In this document: positions 36,366 to 44,673 of the stretch, one piece after another
Layout: each line of letters begins with the position of its first letter
Numbering within the stretch: position 1 is the first letter of the stretch
Assembly: GCA_030825115.1 (NCBI GenBank)
Contig: JAPJQL010000006.1
Span: 1 to 64,000 of the forward strand
Direction of reading: 5' to 3'
DNA: 64,000 nt
Source of the DNA: Lachnospiraceae bacterium
GTDB lineage: Bacteria > Bacillota > Clostridia > Lachnospirales > Lachnospiraceae
Notes under the pieces: generated by a model
What the model was told of the DNA's origin: nothing
The model's input: the letters and a program-made list of their open reading frames with translations, nothing else
The model's database searches: none
Made by a program: the position numbers and the translations under genes

Positions 36366-36875
36366 AACAAAACAAGAGAGAAACAAAACAGAGGTAAGAA
36401 AAACCTCAAAATCATGGAATTTCTTTCAACAAGAAATTTCAAATATGAAAGAAGGAGGTACGGACCGCCGAAAACATAAGCTTCGTTTCATTTATCTGAA
36501 AAGATAAATTGAAACAAAAGGAAAACGAATCTACCAAGTGAAAAACCAAAAGAGAAATCAGAAATTCCATTTCAAAAAGTTATCAAAGAATTGAAAAGAA
36601 TTATTTTAGTTATATGACGAGAAAGTGTAATTAAGATGATATATTTCAAAACCGGATAACAAAGATAGAAACAAATGACTGGATAGAATCGAAAGAATTG
36701 GTTGAGTAACAGACGTAGAGGGAACAATTACATATATGGTACAGGAAGAACTGTACGAAAGAGTAACGGAAGAACGTTACAAAGAAAGAAATAAAAAAAG
36801 AGAGGTACGGTCCAATGGATGGAGTCGTATGAAAGGGATATCAGTAAGAAACAGATGCTGATATCCCTTTCGATT
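36366..36875 (+). ncRNA. Candidate large structured non-coding RNA (about 510 nt)
   Basis: This is a purine-rich stretch with a strong promoter, no credible ORF and many hairpins joined by A-rich linkers. GAGGT/ACCTC lies at 36391-36407, AATTTCTT/AAGAAATT at 36418-36438, and a 13-bp stem with a GAAA loop and one bulged T at 36485-36515. Two adjacent 6-bp hairpins with identical GAAGAA loops lie at 36739-36756 and 36763-36780. A perfect 14-bp stem closes the 3' end at 36831-36871. GGACCG (36462-36467) can pair with CGGTCC (36808-36813), a long-range helix enclosing most of the molecule. Size and A-rich style recall ornate large RNAs such as ROOL or GOLLD, but I cannot assign a class. The gap from 36180 to 36330 is AT-rich and holds nothing I recognise. 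Confidence 0.6.
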
Positions 36876-36892
36876 GCATAAAAATCCTGAGT

Positions 36893-37903
36893 CTACAGTC
36901 CTTCCAGATCAAACGGCGGGGTATATTCTTCTTTTGCGCTGCTTTTTTCCTGCATAAATCCCTGATCCAGCCCGAGCTTTAGGGCGGCATCCATAACCTT
37001 TTGATATTCATAACGGGTAATTCGCCGGTTCAGTTCCGGAAAATCGCTGCTGTGGCAGTATGGCGTATACTGGCTGAGCAGGCTGATGTAGTATGCGCCT
37101 TTTGGCAGGTTGCCGGCGATCCAGTGCATCAGACGGATGGAATCGTCTTTGTGCCCCGGAAGTACCATATGGCGGATGATAACGCCCTTGTCCATGAGCA
37201 GAGAGGATGGGGCGGCAGTGCCGTGGCTGTTGTGTCCTTCGCTGCCGGAACGGTGGAACTTAGGGATGCCGGTCTGGTCGATCATCTGCTGTATGGCAAG
37301 AGAAGCTGTCTGGAAATAATCGGGGGCAAGGGAGTACCGGGCCGAAAGCGAGGAGCTGAAATATTTCAGGTCGGGCAGCCAGATGTCCACATAGTCTTTC
37401 AGCGCGCGGACCGTTTCAACCCGTTCATAGCCTCCGCAGTTGTACACCACCGGGATTGTCAGCCTGTGTTTTATGGAATCCAGGGCCGGAAGTATCATGG
37501 GCAGATACTGGGTGGCGGTCACCAGGTTGATGTTGTGGGCGCCTTCGTCCTGCAGCCGCAGGCAGATTGCGGCCAGCTCCTCTGAGGTCAGCGGCTTTCC
37601 AAACTGTTCCTGGCTGATCTTGTGATTCTGGCAGAAGCAGCAGCGCAGGGTGCAGCCGGAGAAAAATATGGTTCCGCTGCCTCTGGTCCCGCTGATGCAT
37701 GGCTCCTCCCAGTGATGCAGTGCGGCCCGGGCGGCCATCATATCAGGTCCGCAGCCGCAAAACCCGGTATCAGGAGAGCGGCTTATGCTTTTTTGCATGT
37801 CTGATTGGAGAGGCGGTTTCCTGCGGTCTGCTCCACACATGCGGGGGCAGAGCCGGCAGCTGCCTTGATAAAATTCTTGTATCGGTGTTGGTGTAAGGTC
37901 CAT
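36893..37903 (-). CDS. PflX/COG1313-type radical SAM protein
   Basis: This 336-residue radical SAM enzyme resembles pyruvate-formate-lyase activating enzymes but belongs to the uncharacterised PflX group. The N-terminus has a cysteine pair (CRLCPRMCGADR) and FCGCG. The 4Fe-4S motif is CTLRCCFC and is preceded by GTIFFSGC. DIWLPDLKYF and MVLPGHKDDS match the rest of the family. The partner glycyl-radical enzyme is not nearby, and the target is unknown. The ATG at 37903 follows AAAGGA. It is convergent with the ncRNA candidate. Confidence 0.85.
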   Translation of the reverse strand: MDLTPTPIQEFYQGSCRLCPRMCGADRRKPPLQSDMQKSISRSPDTGFCGCGPDMMAARAALHHWEEPCISGTRGSGTIFFSGCTLRCCFCQNHKISQEQFGKPLTSEELAAICLRLQDEGAHNINLVTATQYLPMILPALDSIKHRLTIPVVYNCGGYERVETVRALKDYVDIWLPDLKYFSSSLSARYSLAPDYFQTASLAIQQMIDQTGIPKFHRSGSEGHNSHGTAAPSSLLMDKGVIIRHMVLPGHKDDSIRLMHWIAGNLPKGAYYISLLSQYTPYCHSSDFPELNRRITRYEYQKVMDAALKLGLDQGFMQEKSSAKEEYTPPFDLEGL

Positions 37904-38010
37904 TTTTGTATCCTTTTCATTGACAAATTTGAAAACCAAAGGTAGAATCAGTACCAGTATACGAAAGTCCGGGATGAAATGCAAGTTCCGGAAGGATTTG
38001 GGAGGAGAAT

Positions 38011-38706
38011 ATGAGCGAAGAACGTATGGCAGAATTCCGTTATGCTTTGCCCCGCACGATTCCGGTCATGGTCGGCTATCTTTTTTTGGGCGCGGCATAC
38101 GGAATCCTGATGAATGTGAACGGGTATGGAATCGGATGGACCTTTGCCATCAGCGTGCTGGTCTTTGCGGGAAGCCTGCAGTATCTTGGTGTCACGATGC
38201 TGGCGGGGCTGGTGCATCCTCTTGCCGCATTGATGATGTCGCTGATGCTGAATGCCAGACATCTGTTCTACGGAATCTCCATGTTGGGAAAATATGGAGA
38301 AGTCAGGAAGGGGAAGCCATATCTGATATTCGGTCTGACCGATGAGACGTTTTCTGTAGTATGCCATGACACGGCGCCGAAGAATCTGGACCAGGATAAG
38401 GTGTATTTCTGGATCACCCTGCTGGACCAGTTCTATTGGGTGTTGGGGAGTGTGCTGGGGGCGATCGCAGGCAGTTTCATCACCTTCGACACGACAGGTC
38501 TGGATTTTGCGCTGACGGCGTTGTTTGTAGTGATCTTTGTGGATCAGTGGAAGCAGAAGGAAGGACATGTCCCTGCCGTAACCGGCGTACTGGCATCTGT
38601 GCTGTGCCTGATCATATGGGGCGCTTCTTCGTTTATCATTCCGGCAATGATCCTGATATTGGCGATTCTGACACTGCAGTATAAGAAAAAGGGGGGAGAT
38701 GCATGA
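38011..38706 (+). CDS. azlC: AzlC-family branched-chain amino acid exporter, large subunit
   Basis: This 231-residue membrane protein has six to seven transmembrane segments. ALPRTIPVMVGYLFLGAAYGILM and FAGSLQYLGVTML match AzlC/YgaZ, and LNARHLFYGISML is the family signature. Together with AzlD it exports branched-chain amino acids or their analogues. GGAGG lies upstream. It shares an ATGA overlap with azlD. Confidence 0.92.
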   Translation: MSEERMAEFRYALPRTIPVMVGYLFLGAAYGILMNVNGYGIGWTFAISVLVFAGSLQYLGVTMLAGLVHPLAALMMSLMLNARHLFYGISMLGKYGEVRKGKPYLIFGLTDETFSVVCHDTAPKNLDQDKVYFWITLLDQFYWVLGSVLGAIAGSFITFDTTGLDFALTALFVVIFVDQWKQKEGHVPAVTGVLASVLCLIIWGASSFIIPAMILILAILTLQYKKKGGDA

Positions 38707-39035
38707 GCCAGACGTTGATCCGGGAAATTCTGATCGTGGCAGCGATGGTGGTGGGGACGATGATCACCCGCTTTTTGCCGTTCATCCTGTTTCCGGCAGG
38801 GAAGCAGACGCCAAAGTTTGTAGATTTTTTGGGAAAGACCCTGCCGTTTGCGACGATGGGGCTTTTGGTGGTCTACTGTCTGAAGGGAGTGAGCATCACG
38901 GCGGCGCCTCATGGGCTGCCGGAGCTTTTGGCCATCCTTCTGATTGTGATCCTGCACCGGATGAAGGGGAACTCCCTGCTCAGCATCGGAGCCGGGACGG
39001 TGTTTTATATGTTTTTGGTGCAGATGGTTTTTTGA
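38703..39035 (+). CDS. azlD: AzlD-family small subunit
   Basis: This 110-residue membrane protein has about four transmembrane helices. MVVGTMITRFLPFILFP at the N-terminus and FATMGLLVVYCLKGV fit AzlD/YgaH, the small partner of AzlC. The 4-bp overlap with azlC supports equal expression of the two-part exporter. Confidence 0.9.
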   Translation: MSQTLIREILIVAAMVVGTMITRFLPFILFPAGKQTPKFVDFLGKTLPFATMGLLVVYCLKGVSITAAPHGLPELLAILLIVILHRMKGNSLLSIGAGTVFYMFLVQMVF

Positions 39036-39074
39036 TGGCAGGATGATTTTTATTTTTGTGCCAGGAAAAGGAAC

Positions 39075-39103
39075 TTGAAAATGTGGCGCATCTGGTGTAT
39101 AAT
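39075..39103 (+). promoter_or_regulatory. Promoter of the 6S RNA candidate
   Basis: TTGAAA (39075-39080) and a perfect TATAAT (39098-39103) are spaced by 17 bp. The expected transcription start is near 39110. Confidence 0.75.
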
Positions 39104-39109
39104 CTAAAC

Positions 39110-39310
39110 ATAGCAAATGACATGTAGTGATGTAACTCCTGAAATGCGCGACAACCTTACCAATTTTGAACCTACATTTCTGACTACGGGATTCCAACAT
39201 TTGTAAGCGGATGTCAGGCCTCCTTTGAGTGGAAGGCAGAAGCTTACGTGAGGTCGCCCACCTAGCACTGCTAGGCGTCAATAAGTAAGACCGGCATTTT
39301 GGGGTTACAA
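39110..39310 (+). ncRNA. ssrS: Structured RNA, 6S RNA candidate
   Basis: The 420-bp gap after azlD holds no ORF but a clear RNA gene. A closing helix pairs 39131-39147 with 39294-39309 over about 16 bp, with one bulge and two G-U pairs. Further pairs are GCGAC with GTCGC, GTAAGC with GCTTAC, an apical GCCTCC/GGAAGGC stem-loop and a CCTAGC-ACT-GCTAGG hairpin in the 3' half. A long terminal stem, a mid-molecule bubble and a small hairpin in its 3' strand are the plan of 6S RNA, which binds sigma-A RNA polymerase. Identity is from shape and memory of clostridial 6S sequences, so the class is less certain than the RNA itself. Confidence 0.6.
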
Positions 39311-39312
39311 AA

Positions 39313-39348
39313 GATAAAAGCAGCGAGTAATCGCTGCTTTATCTTTTT
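39313..39348 (+). terminator. Rho-independent terminator of the 6S RNA candidate
   Basis: GATAAAAGCAGCGA pairs with TCGCTGCTTTATC (one bulged A) around a GTAA loop and is followed by five T. Confidence 0.85.
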
Positions 39349-39455
39349 GCCGTTTTGTGGTAATCTATATGAGAATTGCGTTTTTGGGCGCGGGATAGTT
39401 TGCGCCTGTAAAATTTTGGCAAGAATTTATACAAATACATACAAAAGGAGCAAAT

Positions 39456-40691
39456 ATGAAAGACGACAAGTACCGCAGATATATATATTGGGGCGTGACG
39501 GCATTTTTAGTGATCGCGGCAAGCATTGCGCTCATATTTTTGATCATCAGGTTTGACCGGGTGAAGGCGATGGGGGCTATGATTGCAGGAATCCTGGCGC
39601 CGATCACCTACGGGGCGGTTCTGGCCTATCTGCTCACGCCGGTGTATAACCGGGTAAGGGGAGTTGTGTTAAAGGGACTGGAGACAAAAGTAGAGCGGGA
39701 GTCGGCGCGTATGGGAGTGGCGCGGTTTGCAGCAACACTCGCCAGTATCGCGATGCTGGTGGCGATTGTGGTTGGGCTGTTTGCCATGCTGATCCCCCAG
39801 CTGATCACCAGCGCCATGAGTATTGTGGAGGCGCTTCCGACCAGTGTCTACAATCTGCAGCTCTGGCTTCAGAAGCTGCTTGCAGATAACCCTGATCTGG
39901 AACGGCAGGTTATGGAATACTACGGATCGGCGGTAGAATACCTGCAAAGCTGGGTGACTAATGACATGGTGCCGACCCTGACCAGGATCTTAACAGGGCT
40001 GTCAAGCGGTCTGTTCAGTATTCTGATCGCGATGAAGAATATCCTGATTGGCGTGATTGTCATGGTTTATCTTCTGAATATGAAGGAAAAGCTGATCACC
40101 CAGGCAAAAATGATCGTGTATAGTGCATTCCCGCTGAAGGCGGCGAATAAGATTGTAGAAGAGTTCCGGTATGTGCATCATGTGTTTGGCGGGTTTATTA
40201 TTGGAAAGCTTTTGGATTCTCTGATCATCGGCATTTTGAGTTTCGTGCTGCTGACCTGGATGAAGATGCCTTACGTACTGCTTGTCAGCGTCATCATCGG
40301 CGTGACCAATGTGATCCCGTTTTTCGGTCCGTTTATCGGGGCTGTGCCGAGTGCATTTTTGATTCTTCTTGTCAGCCCGATGAAGTGCCTGTATTTTATC
40401 GGCTTCATCTTCCTTTTGCAGCAGTTTGACGGAAACATCCTGGGACCGAAGATCCTGGGAGATTCCACGGGGCTTTCCAGTTTTTGGGTGCTGTTTTCCA
40501 TCCTGCTGTTCGGCGGTCTGTTTGGCTTTGTGGGTATGATCATCGGAGTCCCCACCTTTGCCGTGTTCTACAAGCTTGTGACGGAGCTTGTGTCCTATCT
40601 GCTCGGCAGGCGGGAACTGTCGGCGGACATCGATGAATATGACGGTTTGGTATCGATTGATGAGAACAAAAAAACTTATATCAAAAAATAA
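39456..40691 (+). CDS. AI-2E/YtvI-family transporter
   Basis: This 411-residue membrane protein has about eight transmembrane helices of the AI-2E (DUF20) family. The PFFGPFIGAVPSAFLILLVSP and FDGNILGPKILGDSTGLSSFWVLFSIL blocks are diagnostic. Members export autoinducer-2, act as sodium/proton antiporters or have unknown roles; homology alone does not separate these. AGGAG lies 7 bp before the ATG. The SpoIID-domain gene follows after 9 bp. Confidence 0.88.
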   Translation: MKDDKYRRYIYWGVTAFLVIAASIALIFLIIRFDRVKAMGAMIAGILAPITYGAVLAYLLTPVYNRVRGVVLKGLETKVERESARMGVARFAATLASIAMLVAIVVGLFAMLIPQLITSAMSIVEALPTSVYNLQLWLQKLLADNPDLERQVMEYYGSAVEYLQSWVTNDMVPTLTRILTGLSSGLFSILIAMKNILIGVIVMVYLLNMKEKLITQAKMIVYSAFPLKAANKIVEEFRYVHHVFGGFIIGKLLDSLIIGILSFVLLTWMKMPYVLLVSVIIGVTNVIPFFGPFIGAVPSAFLILLVSPMKCLYFIGFIFLLQQFDGNILGPKILGDSTGLSSFWVLFSILLFGGLFGFVGMIIGVPTFAVFYKLVTELVSYLLGRRELSADIDEYDGLVSIDENKKTYIKK

Positions 40692-40700
40692 GGAGCTTCC

Positions 40701-42965
40701 ATGAAGAAAGGGATCATGATAGGATGGGTGGTTGGGATTCCGGTGCTTGTCATCGTGCTGATTCTGGTTATCATCTTTCACGAACCGGCGGGGGAAGGGA
40801 TACCAAGGGCGATGGCTGCAAAGTCGGTCGCCCTTGCTGTGCAGTCTCCGGAAGGTCTGTCAGCATGGCAGAAAGAGTATGGCGCATCTCGTTATCCGGC
40901 AAAATCGCTGAATGAGTGGTATGTGCCCTATATGGATTACCTGTACGAAGAAGGGTTTCTGACGGAGGATACGACTCCTGCCACGGAAAAAGCAGCGCAG
41001 GAGCCGCTGACCTATGGGGAGGCGGCACAGATTGGGGACAGAATCTCGCCAGGACTCTCGGACCGTGTCCGCATGACGAAGAAAAACAGGGATAAGCCGT
41101 TTCCGAAGGAGCAGTGGTGGCTGTTCTACGACGCTTTTTTAAAGGAGACGGACCAGGAGGGGCAGGTGAACAAGGCTTCGGTGCTCATCTATGGAACGCC
41201 GGATAATGTGCCGTCGGCGCCTGCCTGGACTGCGTATACGAACCTTGGGACCATGCGGTTTGCAGGTTTGGCGCTGGATGCTTACATAGACCATGAGCTG
41301 ACCGCGTATGTCAGGGATTCGGAGATCATCCACATTTTAGAAGACAAGGGCGGTCAGGTTACCTACCGGAACGTCTGGCTTACAGATGGGGATGAGGACG
41401 GTCTGACCGTATTCGTCGGAGACATCACCCGGGAACTTCCATTTAAGAAGAAATCAAAAAAGACAGCCGATATCGTTGGAAACCTGGCAGACATCCAGCT
41501 GGATGGAGGAAAGGTGACGAGGGTTTCGGTGAAAAAAGACCGGATCACGGGCAAGGTCCTGTCTGTAAACGAAGATGCGGTTGAGATTGAAGGGTATGGC
41601 ACAGTGCCGTTTGATGATGAGTTTAAGGTCTTAAAGACGTATGGAGGGCTTCAGCGTCAGAAGCCTGGCGATATCCTTGTGGGATACGACATGCAGGAGT
41701 TTGTGGTGGCGAAGGGCAAGGTCTGCGCAGCCCTGACTGTCCGGGCGTTTGATGCGGACAGTATCCGGGTGTTGATCATGGATACCGGCTTTAAAAATCT
41801 GGAGCATGAATCGGTGACTTTGTATTGTGACGGACCTGTTGTCATGAAACAGGGGGACGAGGAGACTGAGATCGCTGCGGGAGAGGAGCTGGTCTTTGCG
41901 TCGGGAGAGGAACGCCTGGCATCAGGCAGAATCATCCTGGAGCCGAAAAACGGATTCGAACTGGCGATACGTTCGATTGAACGGAACCAGGGGACGCCGC
42001 TGTATGGAGGCAGGCTGGAACTGGTCCAGGGCGAGAACGGCGTGGTGGTGATCAATGATATTTATATGGAAGATTATCTGAAGAAGGTAGTTCCCAGCGA
42101 GATGCCTGCCAGTTATGAAAAAGAAGCGCTGAAAGCGCAGGCGGTCTGCGCGCGGACATATGCCTATATGCAGATCCAGAGCAATACATACAGCCGGTAC
42201 GGCGCACAGGTGGATGACAGCACTAACTTCCAGGTGTATAACAATGTGGCGACCGATGCCAACACGGCGTCAGCGGTCCAGGAGACGTATGGAAAGCTCC
42301 TGCTCTATGAGGGGAAACCGATTGAGGCGTATTATTTTTCCACTTCCTGCGGGACGACTACGGACAGCAGCGTCTGGGGCGGGGATTCGAACAAGACGCC
42401 TTATTTGCAGAGTAAGGCGCTGCAGCCCGGAGGAAAACGGCTGGACCTGGAGTCGAATAAGGCGTTTTCGGCTTTTATCAAAGATCAGGACTTCGCTTCA
42501 TATGATTCCTCCTTCCCGTTTTACCGTTGGAATGTGACGACCAATACGGAGATTTTGACGGAGAATATCGGAGGGGTTGGTAAGGTTGAGTCCGTCAGCA
42601 TAACAGAGCGTCTGCCGGGCGGCGTTGCAAAGACAATGCAGGTCAAAGGCAGTGAAGGGGAAAAAACGATAGAGGGGCAGAATGCGATCAGGGCAGCTTT
42701 GGGAGATGGAAGACTGGTCATCAAACGGAAAGACGGCAAGACCTCGGAAGGCTGGTCCAGCCTTCCAAGCGGATTTCTCACGATCGAAGATGCGGGAGTG
42801 AGCGAGAACGGCATCCGTTCGTTTAAGATATACGGGGGCGGCTACGGGCACGGCGTTGGCATGAGCCAGAACGGCGCGCAGGGAATGGCAAAAGCCGGGA
42901 TGGGATATGAGGAGATTCTGAAGTTCTTTTATGAGAGGACTGAGGTGTCGGAAATTTCTTCATAA
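40701..42965 (+). CDS. Membrane-anchored SpoIID/LytB-domain protein
   Basis: This 754-residue protein has one N-terminal membrane anchor (about residues 5-27) and a large extracytoplasmic part. The C-terminal 300 residues are a SpoIID domain: YGGRLELVQGENGVVVINDIYMEDYLKKVVPSEMP, then ALKAQAVCARTYAYMQ, STSCGTTTD and GGYGHGVGMSQNGAQGMA. SpoIID is a lytic transglycosylase that acts on denuded peptidoglycan during engulfment. This protein is about twice as long as SpoIID and its N-terminal 400 residues are unassigned, so it is more likely a vegetative wall hydrolase or its modifier. Confidence 0.85.
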   Translation: MKKGIMIGWVVGIPVLVIVLILVIIFHEPAGEGIPRAMAAKSVALAVQSPEGLSAWQKEYGASRYPAKSLNEWYVPYMDYLYEEGFLTEDTTPATEKAAQEPLTYGEAAQIGDRISPGLSDRVRMTKKNRDKPFPKEQWWLFYDAFLKETDQEGQVNKASVLIYGTPDNVPSAPAWTAYTNLGTMRFAGLALDAYIDHELTAYVRDSEIIHILEDKGGQVTYRNVWLTDGDEDGLTVFVGDITRELPFKKKSKKTADIVGNLADIQLDGGKVTRVSVKKDRITGKVLSVNEDAVEIEGYGTVPFDDEFKVLKTYGGLQRQKPGDILVGYDMQEFVVAKGKVCAALTVRAFDADSIRVLIMDTGFKNLEHESVTLYCDGPVVMKQGDEETEIAAGEELVFASGEERLASGRIILEPKNGFELAIRSIERNQGTPLYGGRLELVQGENGVVVINDIYMEDYLKKVVPSEMPASYEKEALKAQAVCARTYAYMQIQSNTYSRYGAQVDDSTNFQVYNNVATDANTASAVQETYGKLLLYEGKPIEAYYFSTSCGTTTDSSVWGGDSNKTPYLQSKALQPGGKRLDLESNKAFSAFIKDQDFASYDSSFPFYRWNVTTNTEILTENIGGVGKVESVSITERLPGGVAKTMQVKGSEGEKTIEGQNAIRAALGDGRLVIKRKDGKTSEGWSSLPSGFLTIEDAGVSENGIRSFKIYGGGYGHGVGMSQNGAQGMAKAGMGYEEILKFFYERTEVSEISS

Positions 42966-43013
42966 ACTGTGCCGGCATGATATGAGAATGAAGACAGGGA
43001 AATGGAAATCATT

Positions 43014-44153
43014 ATGGAAAATACAATAGAAAAAACAGGAAAAAGACAGCGAAACGCAGGATTTTATGCGTTTTTTATCAGCGGGATCTGCGCGATCAGC
43101 AGTGGGATCGTAGTTAGTATCCTTCAGGAGGAAATCGGGTTTGCGTACAGTATGACAGGAACACTCTTATCGGTGATGAGTGTGGGAAACCTGCTTGCGG
43201 GATTTGCGACGGGGATTTTGCCAGGCAGGATCGGGATGAAAAAGACGGTTCTGATCCTGACTGCGGGGTATGGAATCGGATATCTTCTGATGTCGGTGTC
43301 AGGATGGATCACCGTGCTTTTGGCGGCATTTTTCCTTGTAGGCATGGGGAAGGGAAGTACGATCAACACCTGTACGATCCTGGTAGGAAACAATGCAAAA
43401 GACAGGACGAGAAGCATGAACTTCATGCACAGCTGCTATGCGCTGGGGGCGCTTTTGTGCCCGTTTTTGGTAGCGGCCGCAGCGGGGATATCCGGACGTC
43501 TTCCGATGGCGGCGCTTGCCGTCTGCGGACTTACCTTATGGCTTGCGTTTGCCTTCGTGCCGATGGATGGGCAAGAACAGGAAAAGAAGGGAAAAACAGA
43601 CTGGAGCTTTATGAAAAGCAGCCGGTTCTGGCTGCTGACCGGACTGCTGTTCTGCCAGAATGCGGCGGAGACCAGCGTGACCGGCTGGATGGTTACGTAC
43701 TTTAAAGGGAGCGGAATCCTGACCGGCGTGCTGAGCGTCTATACGGTAGCGGTCATGTGGTTTGCGACTTTGGCGGCGCGGATGTTGTTTGCATTTGTGA
43801 TTCCAATCAAAAATTCCGGTACTGCCATGATCAAGATGGGAGTTGGCTGTATCCTTTTTTACTTTGGGCTGATGCAGGCGGGGACGCCGCTGATGGCCGT
43901 CCTCCTGCTGTTTGCCTTTGCTTTTGCGATGGCGGGGATGAACCCGACTGCAGTGGCAAGTGCGGGGCGTATGACCAGCGTGACCAGTATGGGCGTCATG
44001 CTTCCGGCGGCCAGCGCAGGAGCGATCATCATGCCGTGGATCATCGGGATCGTGGCAGAACATGCAGGGATTGGGGCAGGTATGGCATGCAATCTGATTC
44101 CCTGTGTGGGGATGCTGTTGTTCAGCGTGGCAGTGAAACGGCTGCCACAGTAA
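43014..44153 (+). CDS. MFS transporter
   Basis: This 379-residue carrier has twelve predicted transmembrane segments and the MFS halves plan. GNLLAGFATGILPGRIGMKKTVL is the loop between helices 2 and 3, and FVIPIKNSGTAMIK the matching loop in the second half. The short length and overall style resemble the fucose/glucose-type (FHS) branch, but the substrate is not predictable. The start at 43014 is preferred because the same AAATCATTATG context precedes two PTS-regulon starts; an in-frame ATG at 43002 leaves almost no spacing from AGGGA. Confidence 0.85.
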   Translation: MENTIEKTGKRQRNAGFYAFFISGICAISSGIVVSILQEEIGFAYSMTGTLLSVMSVGNLLAGFATGILPGRIGMKKTVLILTAGYGIGYLLMSVSGWITVLLAAFFLVGMGKGSTINTCTILVGNNAKDRTRSMNFMHSCYALGALLCPFLVAAAAGISGRLPMAALAVCGLTLWLAFAFVPMDGQEQEKKGKTDWSFMKSSRFWLLTGLLFCQNAAETSVTGWMVTYFKGSGILTGVLSVYTVAVMWFATLAARMLFAFVIPIKNSGTAMIKMGVGCILFYFGLMQAGTPLMAVLLLFAFAFAMAGMNPTAVASAGRMTSVTSMGVMLPAASAGAIIMPWIIGIVAEHAGIGAGMACNLIPCVGMLLFSVAVKRLPQ

Positions 44154-44296
44154 AACGCCTGCCCGTGCTTACGAGCTGTTTCTGGGCAGATTTCCGGGTG
44201 CTGCTTTGGATGACAGGAAGGGGATATGTGAAATTGCATAAAACAAATTTTGCAAGGATAAAAAGTTTGTGCACACTTATTTTGCGGGACGTGCTA

Positions 44297-44409
44297 TTAT
44301 AATAGACGTAACCCCCCCCAATACATTATATAGTTTTTGCTACACCCCATAATAAACGAAATACCTTCTCCTAAAATGGCCGGTTCCCCAACCGGTCATT
44401 TTACTTTTT
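44297..44409 (+). other. Promoter-to-terminator unit without ORF (possible small RNA)
   Basis: The 520-bp gap between the MFS and phosphofructokinase genes has TATAAT at 44297-44302 within an extended TGCTATTATAAT, no -35, an odd run of C at about 44311, then a terminator at 44373-44409 (AATGGCCGGTT/AACCGGTCATT, CCCC loop, TTTTACTTTTT). It could make a small RNA of about 95 nt, or the hairpin may just end the MFS transcript. Confidence 0.4.
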
Positions 44410-44435
44410 GCCGGTGTGGAGAAAATAATTCCCTA

Positions 44436-44464
44436 TTGCCAAATCCCCAAAACCTTGATAAAAT
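44436..44464 (+). promoter_or_regulatory. Promoter of the phosphofructokinase gene
   Basis: TTGCCA at 44436-44441 and TAAAAT at 44459-44464 are separated by 17 bp. The predicted leader is about 200 nt long. Confidence 0.6.
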
Positions 44465-44488
44465 AAGGCGAAAACGGGTTTTACATGA

Positions 44489-44536
44489 TAAAAAATCCGG
44501 TCTGCCTACGCCATTGTAAGCAAACCGGATTAAAAA
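44489..44536. promoter_or_regulatory. Leader hairpin of the phosphofructokinase gene
   Basis: AATCCGGT-c-TGC pairs with GCA-a-ACCGGATT around a 14-nt loop, flanked by an A-run on each side. Read on the minus strand it looks like a terminator, but no minus-strand gene ends here. It may shape the leader mRNA. Confidence 0.35.
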
Positions 44537-44673
44537 GGGGAGGATAAGTATTTCTTTTTTCTTTGGTACTAATCTCATTATTACCCTTTGTTTCCGGTTT
44601 ATACATCCAAACATGAATTTTTGACCTGTTTTTTCAAATTTACGGCACAGGCTATGTGCCAATGGAGGAGACT

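Noticed and set aside
36204..36386. 60-residue minus-strand ORF in the AT-rich gap after darA
   Set aside because: Hydrophobic, low-complexity translation of AT-rich DNA, no ribosome binding site, and it overlaps the strong plus-strand promoter.
36366..36875. RNase P or tmRNA
   Set aside because: Universal RNase P core motifs are not seen, and no tRNA-like end or tag reading frame of a tmRNA is present.
39110..39310. SRP RNA as an alternative for the structured RNA
   Set aside because: A GTCAGG ... GGAAGGCAGAAGC stretch is reminiscent of SRP helix 8, but the conserved GGAA tetraloop hairpin is not formed, and the long end-to-end stem fits 6S RNA better.
44396..44662. 88-residue minus-strand ORF in the gap before phosphofructokinase
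   Set aside because: Spans a promoter and a hairpin, has no good ribosome binding site and resembles no family.
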